Shown here: piece after piece, positions 1-10,700 of the stretch
Numbering within the stretch: the stretch's first letter is position 1
How the letters are laid out: every line of letters begins with the position of its first letter
Assembly: GCA_028622995.1 (NCBI GenBank)
Contig: JAJQJQ010000020.1
Location: forward strand, 2,418,001-2,482,000
Source: Panagrolaimus kolymaensis
Lineage: Eukaryota > Nematoda > Chromadorea > Rhabditida > Panagrolaimidae
Direction: 5' to 3'
DNA length: 64,000 nucleotides
Notes under the pieces: generated by a model
Seen by the model: the letters and a program-made list of their open reading frames with translations, nothing else
What the model was told of the DNA's origin: nothing
Database searches by the model: none
Translations under genes and position numbers: made by a program

Positions 1-77
1 CAATAAAAATTAATCAATATTTATTTTATTATTACTAATTCCAAAAAAAATTTTACTTCCTAAACAAACCTTTCTTT

Positions 78-873
78 TCTACCCTTATAAATTGAATTGG
101 CTATGTTTGTCTGTCTGTGGGTTGTTCCCTGTTTTTTTGAAATGTGATTGTACAGTCCGATGTAGTTTTTGACGCTGATTCCAAAAATGTGGGTCTCGAA
201 CTTCGGCTAAAGAGATATGCATATGATATTGAGGTTTTAAAATTTGCATATTGAAAAAATTCTTAACGCGAATGTTTCTCTTTGTGCTTGATGAAAGGGA
301 GAAAGCGAGCTCTTTGTCGTTTGCTTTTTGAAGGTGAATTTCGTTGCATGATTTTTTTACTGTGTTTTTTGAAAGGTTGCATATTTGGTGGATTTGGTGA
401 TGGTGCAGAGATGCATGTATGTGTGGAGGTGTTAGAGGGTGTTGAGAAAAAATGTTTTTTTAAATGAGGATTGATAAGATGGAATTTAAGAAAGTTTAAT
501 GGAAATATTAAAATGAGAAATGGAAAAACGTAGCCCTGTGAAATGAGAATGACTACGAGGTGCTAAAATGAAGCTGCAAATGAGGGACATGTAAGATGAG
601 GCCCGAAGGGCCTGTGGTGCTTTTAATCGCAGTAATGAAATTGAATTTGAAAGGGATAAAGTATGGGAAGGAGCTTGGATATGAATTGTGTGGCCCGAAG
701 GGCCATTTTTAAATATGAATTGAACTAATGTAAAATGGGAGGGCTGCCGCAGGGGATGGAAGCTGGAAGATGAGATGAGGGCCCGAAGGGCCCGATGTGT
801 AAATGTAAAATTGTAAAATTGAATAAATGTAAAGTGTGGGGACTGCCGTAGGCAGGCCCCTTCTTATATCTTG
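78..873 (+). mobile_element. Helitron/Helentron-like non-autonomous element, copy 1
   Basis: Begins TCTACCCTTATAA and ends with a GC-rich hairpin (839-860, GGGACTGCCGTAGGCAGGCC core) followed by CTTG at 870-873. The start is a diverged version of the 5' module seen at 874 and 44033. The interior is unlike the other copies and carries three GGCCCGAAGGGCC palindromes. There is no transposase or helicase ORF. A 5' TC, a subterminal 3' hairpin, no terminal inverted repeat and no target duplication are Helitron-class traits. The T-T target and CTTG end (rather than A-T and CTRR) suggest the Helentron branch. Class assignment is inference. Confidence 0.55.
600..793. repeat. Three GGCCCGAAGGGCC palindromes
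   Basis: The same GC palindrome occurs at 600-612, 692-704 and, extended by one base pair each side, at 779-793. It stands out in an AT-rich region. The spacing is 92 and 87 bp, so it may be a decayed tandem array inside the Helentron-like element or a set of nested 3' hairpins from earlier insertions. Confidence 0.6.
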
Positions 874-1404
874 TCTACCTATATAAAGCGAGAATGTATG
901 TATGTTTGTTTGTTTGTCGATTTGGTGTCCCCTAGCAAATGGAAATGTGTCTAGCACGTCCTATGCAGTTTTTCACGCTGATTACGAATATGTGAATTTC
1001 GTTTATCGGAAACGAGATGGTCGATCAGGACAAGCATTTGAAATTTGCATAATCGAAAAAATTCTCGACGCGAATGTTTCTCTTTGCATATGTTGAAAAG
1101 GAAAGCGCGCGCTTTTTTCTTTTGTTTTTGGAACGGAAAATGTTCTTTTCGAGATGTTTTTATGCATAAAAATATGAAAGAGAATGGTTAGGGTTGATGA
1201 AGTAATGATGCTCCCGAGGTAGTTTAGGAATATGAAAACTGCCCGAAAATTCAAATCGAAAAACGCAACGTTAACGTATCGTTATAAAGCCCAGCTTGCG
1301 GTGGTGGCTAAGTTCCAATAGAATCGTGTAAAAGTTTTCGAAAAGTGTTTGTATGTTCATAATAAATGGGTGAGGGACCACCGAAGGTGGGCCCCATGCG
1401 CTTG
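874..1404 (+). mobile_element. Helitron/Helentron-like non-autonomous element, copy 2
   Basis: Starts TCTACCTATATAAAGCGAG exactly where copy 1 ends, giving a head-to-tail tandem pair. The first ~280 bp are almost identical to 44033-44310. The 3' end is a hairpin at about 1375-1395 (GGGACCACC/GGTGGGCCCC) followed by ATGCG and CTTG at 1401-1404. No coding capacity. The short ORFs across it are not conserved between copies. Confidence 0.6.
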
Positions 1405-1668
1405 TTTATAATTACAGTGAAATCCAATTTCGTTTAAAATTCTTTTTTGCAGTTTGCAGAAACTTTTATTATTTTTACGCGCCAAAAAAAGGAGATTTGC
1501 AAAATAAATTGTAACAGAATTTTTTTACTTTTGTTTTGTTTTTAGTTTTTTTGTTGCATAATTGTTTTTGAATTTCGCGTGTTTATTTTTTTCGTCGATT
1601 GAACTCTTTATTTTCATAATTTTATGATCTCGTTATAGGTACTCAGATTGTCGTAATTTTCTGCAAAT

Positions 1669-3022
1669 ATGGGTGACGCTTTGAATCAATTCAAGTCAAC
1701 TCTATCAAAACAATTCGAAGTATTCAAATCTCAAGATATTGAAAATGGTTTTTTTGATGTTGTTTTTCAACTTGGAAATGAGGTGTGTTTTTTTTGCGTT
1801 GTTTGCTAAAACTTTCGTTTTTTTAGAAACTTTATGCTCATAAATATATGCTAGCTCGTTTGTCTAAACCTTTTGCTGTAATGTTTTCTGAACGATGGTT
1901 GAACAAAGATGAACCAATAAAAATCGACTGTTACTCCTTCAATGACTTCAAAGAGTTTCTAAACCATTTCTATTTTTCTGAATGCAAACTCACAAATGAA
2001 AACATCTTCACTATGGTTGACATGGCTGAGTTCTACGATGTTGCTGAAATCAAAACTCTTTGTGATGAATTCTTAGCAAAATTGGAGATCTCTTCTGAAA
2101 ATGTTCTTCGAATGTTTGAATTCTTGCAAAAGTATCCATCGTTGTCTAAATTTCATTCAACAGTCAAGTCCTTTATGATTGCCAATCTTTCAAGCTTAGT
2201 CGAATTTGATGGGTTTATGAATATCAATAAAGAAATTCTTAATGCTATTGTTGCTCTTGAACGATTGAAATCACAAGAAGAAAAGTTCTTTGAAGCTGTA
2301 AGTTATTTTGCAACATTACATATACCTACATAAAGTTGTGTTTTTAGGTATACAAATGGGCTGAACATCAAGCTACCATTAAACAGAGCTCATCCGAAAA
2401 TGAAACCTTCGATATCATTCTAGTAATCAAAGAAGAATTGGCTGAAATTTTACCTAAAATTCACTTTGAACTGATGGAGCTCCAATTTTTGCACAAATTT
2501 GTTGGTGAGTTTTATTTCTGAAAAAAATAATGAATATTAATAATAAGCTTTTAGTTCCTAAAGGATTTTTGTTTTCTTATCAAGACTTGAGTGAAATCTT
2601 ACAAAAAGCGAAAAATGGAGGGTTTTATGGTAAGTTTTCCAACATTTTTTTTGTCAAAATTAATTTCCTTATTTTCAGTAACGGTCGTTAGCCCAAATGG
2701 TAAAACATTAACTGGAAAAATATCTTGTGATCCATCTATGCTTTCGTATATTTATGATACCATTACATCGGTAAAAGAATTAAAATCGTCAGGTCCGAAC
2801 TACCAATACTGGGATACAAAAAAACCTCATCCATCCAAACTAAGTCCCTTGAAGAAGAACGACAATGTTAAATATTATTTGATTTTTTTCATGGATGGCG
2901 ACCTTGGTGTAAAATTTACTTCTCAACTTGCTGAACAAAATTATTTACTTGCTGAATTGGATGGCGATGCTGGATTTGAATTAACACATGGTTGCAAAAT
3001 CGAAGCTTTTCTTAATTTTTAA
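1669..3022 (+). CDS. BTB domain protein A (5 exons)
   Basis: Exons 1669-1782, 1827-2297, 2348-2504, 2555-2629 and 2679-3022 join in frame to 386 residues. Residues about 25-130 read as a BTB/POZ fold: FDVVFQLGNE, then KLYAHKYMLARLSKPF, EFLNHFYFSECKLT and VDMAEFYDVAEIKTLCDEFL, followed by a BACK-like helical region (FEFLQKY, VYKWAE). The C-terminal third is not a domain I recognise; it contains ISCDPSMLSYIYDTITSVK and a basic/acidic end CKIEAFLNF. BTB-BACK proteins are commonly Cullin-3 adaptors, but no partner can be read here. Acceptor-like TTATAG lies about 30 bp before the ATG, which could be a trans-splice site. The next gene is a diverged tandem copy with the same intron positions. The domain call is solid; function is unknown. 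Confidence 0.85.
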
Positions 3023-3074
3023 ATTCCTTTTATTTTGTTGTCTTTAAACCTATTTTCTTGTTTGTTTTCATGTG

Positions 3075-3080
3075 AATAAA
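3075..3080 (+). terminator. Poly(A) signal of BTB gene A
   Basis: AATAAA lies 52 bases after the stop codon, within an AT-rich 3' flank. It is the only such hexamer between the stop and the next 80 bases. Confidence 0.5.
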
Positions 3081-3824
3081 ATTTTTATTAGCAATTTTGT
3101 CTAGCTCTAAAAAAACACAAATTTACAAAAAAAAAACCTAAAAATATTTTATAAAATTTCAATTCAATGACTTAATAATTAAGAATTATATTTGATACGA
3201 GTTTGCTAATACATACTCGATTAATAGAAAAATGGAACAGTTATTATGTATCCTTTGCCGTCGAAATTTTTAAATTGAAGTAAAAAAGAAAAATCTTAAA
3301 ACCGTGTTAGCTTTATTTTATTAAAAAAATATTGATAGATTGATGATTGCGCAAAACAAAGCCTTTAAGATTTTATTTTGTCTCTGTATAATTTATTTAT
3401 ATTTTGTGTCAATTGTTTTAATAAATATTTGTTGGACACTTTTGCATGAAATCACAAGCTATTGCGCTTTGCGCTGCGACTTAATGAAATCACAAAAAAT
3501 TGTAGTTCTAAATAATTAAGCACACGTGGAGAAATTTTATAATAATTTCTTGAACTAAACGCATGCACGAAAATTATTAATTTATTGATTATGACATATA
3601 AAGATGACCTCTTTCGTCTTTTAAAGAACTTTCTTGACCCATACATCTCCAAGAGGATGCATAAATAAAAACTAATCTAAAATATCTAAAAATGAATTGA
3701 TCCAATTAAACAACTCTGTTGCTTATGATTACAACAATCACATAAAATCTTCTTTTTTTTAATTACCATATAACTATTATTTTAATCGACGGTTACATTG
3801 TGTGAATAAAGAATCGTTAGTAAA
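3081..3824. other. Intergenic spacer between the BTB copies
   Basis: AT-rich, no supportable gene. The stretch around 3317-3356 (a run ending in ATTGATAGATT then TTGCGCAAAA) is repeated in diverged form near 6290-6340 downstream of the second BTB gene. The tandem duplication therefore includes 3' flanking DNA. Confidence 0.6.
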
Positions 3825-5571
3825 ATGAAAGCAATAACTGCTTATCTCCTTGAAGCTGTAGAATTTCGTAATAATATTTTCAAGATACAAGATTTAAATA
3901 AAGGTCATTTTGATGTGATTTTTCAATTTTCTGATAATAAGGTTAGTGTTTTCTAAAAATTTTTTACAGATGGAAACAGCACTTACATAAAGAAAAAATC
4001 GTATCGACTAAATTAAGTGGTGTCCGTTAATTAGTTGTGTTGTTTCGAAAATTACTCTGATCCAATTAATTCAACATATGATAGTGATGTTGTTGCTTTG
4101 GATTTTTCATTTGCCTAAAATGTCTCACTTTTAACAATCATTTTTTATAGAAGCTTTATGCGCACAAATTCATCTTATCAACCGCATCTGAACCATTTGA
4201 AGCTATGTTTTCAAAAAATTGGGATAAAAAAAATCCTATCATCAAAATTGTAACTTCTAAATATGAAGATTTTAAAAAACTCATTTATTTTATATATACT
4301 GGAGAATGTAATCTTACAAACATCAATGTTTTTGACATCGTTGATTTGGCTGAAAGTTATGAAATAGTTCCATTAAAAATTTTATGCGATGAATTTTTAT
4401 CCAAAATGGAATTAAATGAAGGAAATATTCTTTTTAGGTCTCATTTTTCTGACACATATTCATCATTATCAAACTTTAAAACAAAGATTATTTCATTTTT
4501 AAGCAATAACGTTTCAATGTTGTCAAAATCAAACAAGTTTTTGGAAATTAAAAAAGGAATTATCGAAGCTTTTATTGTTTCCGATCAATATTTTGATGGA
4601 GATGAGTTGCTTGAAATAGTTAGTTTTTTTTTTAAATTATTTCAGAAGTATGCTTGAAACAAAATAAAAAAATAAGAAACGAATGGAATTAAAAGAAGAA
4701 TAAAAATGAAAACTTTGCACATCTTTTAATTATAATATTTTGTTTTTCGCTTTCAAGTATAATAATTTAGTACCAACCTATAACGGTACATAAATTTTCA
4801 GGTATATAAATGGACTGAAACCCAAGTTTTAAACAGTGGAAAGCTTCATGAATCCAAGGGTTTTTATGAAACAGTTAAAAACGAAATGTATGAAATCGGG
4901 ATTTTATCAAAAATGAATCTCGAAAAAATGAGTGTTAAATTTTTGTCAAATTTCTTTGGTAATTTTTACCTATTTAAAAGTTATATTTAAAGCTATAATT
5001 TTTAGCTCAAAAAGATTTTTTACTTTCTAAAAAAGAATTGGACATAATATTATATAAGCGGCAATATGGATTTCTTACAGGTAAAAAACATAATTTTTTC
5101 CAATCTTTACGTTATTAAAGTTTTTTTCCACTTCGATTTAATTTTCTTGTGAAATTAAGATGGCATTGCAAAAAGTTGAAATCATTACTTTTAATAAATC
5201 ATTTTTTAGTTAAAGCTGAAAATGAAAGCGGGATGATATTAATTGGAAATTTATCAATAAATCAAAATCATTCAATTGAATTTTTGAATAAAATTTATGA
5301 CACTATTTCTTCATTAAAAAATGTTAAAAGTGACATAAAATTTTTATCATATCATTATTGGGAAACTCAAATTGCCATTCCGAAAACACCGAGTAATGTG
5401 AAAAAAAGTCAAAATGGAAAGTATCATTTAGTTTTGACTGAACAAGGACAACTTGCTATAAAAAAAATTTCTTCCGTGGAAAATGATGATTTTTTACTTT
5501 GCCATATGAAAGGAAATGGATGCTTTACTAATGAAAAAAGATGCGAAATTGAAGCTTTTCGAAAGAGTTAA
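3825..5571 (+). CDS. BTB domain protein B (5 exons), tandem paralogue of A
   Basis: Exons 3825-3941, 4151-4618, 4802-4958, 5006-5080 and 5210-5571 join in frame to 392 residues. Exons 3 and 4 are exactly 157 and 75 nt, the same as in gene A, and all four introns sit at matching places. BTB landmarks repeat: FDVIFQFSDNKKLYAHKF, FIYTGECNLTNINVFDIVD, ESYEIVPLKILCDEFL and VYKWTE. The C-terminal domain aligns with A (KIYDTISSLK, CEIEAFRKS) but is much diverged, so the duplication is old. The end of exon 2 has lost the conserved FEA-type residues present in A. Introns 1 to 3 are longer than in A, the first two about 200 bp and the third 47 bp. Likely transcribed independently; spacing to gene A is about 800 bp. 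Confidence 0.82.
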
Positions 5572-7747
5572 TTTTTTTAAATAAAATAAAAATTTTAAGG
5601 TTTGCAATTGAATTATTTTTTGTTGATTGAAAAAACAATCCCGCTTATGTGATAATTAGTTTATAGTGACGACAAATTCATGCATGAAATCAACTTAGAT
5701 TTTTTATTTATGTTTTTTTTTGTTGCTCTTAACATGCTTACAAATTTTTATATAAAAAGTAATAATAAAATTTTTTTTTCAAATATTTGTGCTTTTCTCT
5801 TTTTTTTTCTTCGAAAGTTTGAAAACTATCTTTTACAAGTTGAATTTATTGTTTAAAGAAAGTTGCTAAAGATGCATAAAAGAAATTTGAATTTTTTTTA
5901 AACCTATCTCATCCAAATCAAAATTCTTGTGAATTAAACATAATGTCAGTGTTGCAATAAATAAACTGTGTCCCTCAGTTTATACGTTTTTAAAAATTTT
6001 TAAATGCATCCTACAACTTTTGAAGATAATAAAAATAGTTATAAAAGTTAAAAGAATGTTTGCAAAAAATTAGGGGATTCATTAGTTACAAAAATGTTCA
6101 AAGCTTGTTTGTTTATTAAAATTTTTCTTTGTTGCTATAAAAAGCGGATGCATGTTCAATAATAAATACACTGTTCCATGACTTTCATGAATTTTAAGTT
6201 AATCACATAATTAACAATTTGCCTTGTTTGTTTTTTTAAAAGTTTTAAATCAAAAAAAGAAAAATCAAAGAACATTATTATTATACCTTTTTTTATTAAT
6301 AAAAAATATTGATAGATTTGATGATGATTGCGCAAAAAAAAAAGAAAAAGAAAAATCTAATCAATTATAAATCAATTAAAGTTATAAACATTTTTTAACT
6401 CCCGCGCATTAGATTGATAAATTTTTTGACAAGTTTGACATCGACGACCTTTTTTATTGCTTGTTTTTTTTCAGTCTTTCTCGATTGCGTGAAAAAACCA
6501 CGGATTATTATTATTCTTCCTTTTTCGGCTATTTTTGATTTTTTTACGGAGGAAATCAATGACAGTTGTTTGGCTTTTGTTTTCGTTCTTTTTTGGTATT
6601 TTTTTGTTTAAAAAAACTATTTTTTGTTATTCGCTCATTTTTTTTTGGTAAAATTATTGGGCAGCAGTTTTCTTTATAAACTTCTGATGTCATTTCTTTC
6701 TTTCTTTAACCTTGTTGATCGATTTGATAAAATGATTTTCATTTTTCTTTAATTTTAGACCAAACTATGAACTTTTTAATAAATCCTATCCGAAATTTTC
6801 CTACGTTTAATGAATAATTTTTTCTTTGAGTTCCTTCCATTGTTGCTAAAGGATGATTCAGATAAAAGCATCGTTCGAGGAGGATGTCTTTTTTTGTCGT
6901 CATTTTACTTTTTTATTTTATTTAAAACTCTTTTCTTTTTTTTGTATTAATATTGAAACAATGTCTGTAGCGACATCATCATTTTTAGCTATAATCTAAT
7001 ACGGGAAAACTTCCTTTTTTTCTATCTGTTATTATTCATTTGAATTTATGACTTCCAACCTTTTTTTTATCATTCAATGACACGTTTTTCGAAAGTGATT
7101 TAATAAAAATGATTATGCAAATGTCACCCTTTATATAATTTTTTCTTTTTTGCAGAATATTTGGAAAATTTTGTGTTTTGTTTTAATCAGCTTATATCAG
7201 ACAGAAACGTTTATTATGTCTATTATTTTTACGCCTATCATTTACACTCTTCTTGTTGATGTTTTAATTCTTGTAGACATCCAACAAAAAAATTGAACCT
7301 GATATTTGACTTTCTTTTTTAATAATAAAAAAAAATCCATATTGCAACTTGCAATTTATTCGGGGAATACTTTATTCTCATTTTTACAGTTTGATTCAGC
7401 GAACAAACAATAAAAAGCTTCGAATAAAAAAAATTTATCGCCGCTTCCTAAAAAACTTCCAAATGCTTTTTATTATTTTCGAGGATATCTAAAACTTACG
7501 TGAGCTGATAATTTATGTGAAATGGTGCCACTTTTATTTTTTGCTATCTCTTAGAGCCTTGAATTATAACCGTTTTTCTCCATTTAATTTTTTAAATTTT
7601 TTGATTTCTTCTTTATTTCAAATCAAAAAAGTTTGTGGTTTAAAAATTTTTATAAGATTACTAGTAAATAAAAAATCGTGATTTACTGTGCTTTCTTCGA
7701 TTATTGCTTGATTCATATTTCTTCCAGAAATCTTTTTAAAATTGTGA
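5572..7747. other. AT-rich intergenic region
   Basis: No gene supported. It is dominated by T-rich and A-rich runs; short ORFs are low-complexity. It holds the diverged repeat of the BTB 3' flank near 6290-6340. A TTCCAG at about 7723-7728, twenty bases before the TRPM start codon and preceded by a pyrimidine-rich tract, is a candidate spliced-leader acceptor. Confidence 0.5.
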
Positions 7748-10700
7748 ATGGATACATTGGAAGAGCCGTCATCAACCTTATTACAAAATGGCCGATATCG
7801 TTCTTCAAGCGTTTCCACATTTTTATATGCCCCTCGAAATTCATTATCTAATCCTCAAACATTTATGGGTAATAATAATTATTCATCCATACATCGAAGT
7901 GAAAATGTTTCATTTGATAATCATTCAAGAAATAAATATAAAAAAATTTCTCGTCCATCTGATCGACCTGAAAATTTTGCAGAAGTTTTAGTAAGTTTTC
8001 GTTTTCATGAATTCTTTGAAGATTGGTCTTTTCAAATCTCAAAAACGAATGATTCACTTTTTTGATAAACGAAAAAAAGAGTTTATGAATGATTATGATT
8101 TCAATTGTCCAAACTGGTTTTTTTGCAAACAAAAAAATGTTTACTGTTGTTTTTTAAAAAGATGAAAGATTAGTCCCAAATAAAGAGGCAGTAATTTTTT
8201 CTGCTGTATTTTCGCAATAATACTTTTGACACAAATTTTATTCAATTACCACCCAAGTTAAATTTAATGATTATCCCGCCGCACCCCGAGCGAAGCGAGG
8301 GGTGCGGCTGTTTTAGCAATGAGAACGCCCGATCTGCTAACCGAAATTTATGATTTTTTTTATTTCGTGTAATTATGTTGATATTAGAGGGCTCTTTAGG
8401 GTCAATTTTTCGTCGCATTGACGAATTTTTAAAAAAAATAGAAGGAAGTATAGAAAAAAAGTGCTTAATCACAACATTTTAAAAGTTCACAATGTCCCGC
8501 TGAGCGTTGCAGCAAAGTTAACGCATATTCTGGCTATAAAAATCGTTTTCTCCACCCTCAATTACCTCTATGAGTAAGCTAACTTTAAAAAACATCACAT
8601 AAAAATAGATGTATGCCGCTATGGAAATTTAAATATTTTGATTTAGAGTAAAAATATCATTGGCTAAAGTTCCTTGTTATACATTTGCTGTGTGGCGTAG
8701 GCGTTGAAGGCGGTGATGTTTGGATATTTCTGTCATAGGTTCGAATCCCCACAATTTTTTTTAATAAATTGTTTTAATTGAATTGAGACAATTATATCCA
8801 AATAATTTTTTATGATTTTTAATAATGTTTTCATTAGAAAATATGCAAATTTTTAATAAAATATTCACAAATTTTACTTTTTTTATGAATATTAAGTTTC
8901 TTTATTATGAAATTAAAGCGAAATTATTTTTAACGATTTTCAATGAAATTTTTTTTAACTAAGCTTTTGGATCGTATATTTTTTTTTCTAAATTTAATTG
9001 GATTAGCATACAAAACTTTTAGGTATTCTAAACGCAAAATTTAATTAAAAGTACGCTGACGTTTAGTTTATGAAAAGAATAAACATAGGGAACTTTTTTT
9101 ATTATTTTCGGTGAGTTTAATCGAAAAGTAACTTGAATATTTCCTTCTTATTAATTTTTATTGTTCGTTCGTTTTCGATTACTTTTGGTCGCAGTCCCAG
9201 GGCTACTAGGCTTCGCTTTTTCCCATACATATTATTATTCTTTTTCTCTCTGTTTTTTTGTATCTTATCTTGAAATCTTTTATATTAAAATAGGAAATTC
9301 ACCTAAAAAATTTGCATAAATTAGAATGAAACTATATTTTGTTTTCCAAGCGCGATGAAATGATTTGGGTAATTTTCATATACATAAAAAATCAGCAAAA
9401 CATGGGTTTGCTTGCTGCGCAAATTAAGTGATTTAACTATTGTAAGCTTGCTCGATGACTATAACCTTAACTTTTTGCGAATTTTTCACAAGCTGGTATA
9501 AATTTTTTTTTAATGGTTCAGTTCATTGTTTATTTTGATTCGTGCAAAAAAAAAGTTTTAAAGGCTTACACATGTTTCAATTTTTAGGATCTCATTATTG
9601 AAAATTAAGTGATTAAAATAGACACGAGTGATAAGATTGTTCGGGAAAAGTTTTAATTTTTATAAAAGTCAATACAATAACTTTTTGGAAAAGTAATTAT
9701 TAAAACATAGGCATTAATACGAGTGGCAATTTTGTATTTTTCAATAAAACAAGTAAGATCGCCGACCGGAGGCAGCGGAGTTTCTAGTAATTATTGTTGC
9801 AGACGGCTCAAGAGATTAGTGCACAAGATTACTATGTAAAAAAACAAAAGGCTGTTCAGGAAAAAACTTTTAGACGGTTGAAGAGATTAAATTTTAATTG
9901 ATTTGGCTTTTAGACGGCTAATGAGATTAAATTTTTTTTATTGATTTCAATAAATTATTTTATATGTTACACTGAAACAAACAGCCGCAGCACCGTCTTC
10001 GATTGTTATTACCCAACTTCTTTACCAACTATTTAATATTGAAAAATTTTTTTAAAAATGTTAAAAATTAAAAATTTTGTTTTATTCTTGATTAGATAAG
10101 ATGTAAAAGCAACTCGTATATTCGCAAGATTATTGATGAAAAAAATGTTTTGGTGAAAATTGAAAAAAATAATAATTATAAGGTCAATTACAAAATAAAA
10201 TTTTTAGTTTTTTTTTCCAATTTTCTATTGTTTTCTGAAACAAAGCATGTTTGAAAAAAGGTATTTTAAGCAAAAAATTTAAATATAACTAATTGTCGGA
10301 CCAAAAATTTTTTTACTGTTAAAAATCGAAGACGGTGCTGCGGCTGTTTGTTTCAGTGTAACATATAAAATAATTTATTGAAATCAATAAAAAAAATTTA
10401 ATCTCATTAGCCGTCTAAAAGCCAAATCAATTAAAATTTAATCTCTTCAACCGTCTAAAAGTTTTTTCCTGAACAGCCTTTTGTTTTTTTACATAGTAAT
10501 CTTGTGCACTAATTTATATATATATTTTTAAACACTTTAAAATAATTATAAAATTTTTAGTCAGAGAAATTAACTTCGTCATGGATTGAAAAAGTTTTTC
10601 AAAAGCGTGAATGCGTTAAATTTATTCTTGATACATCAACAGAAAGGTTAGTGCTTTTTTATAGCGAATATGGAAGAGGCAAACAGTATTAGCTGCATAA

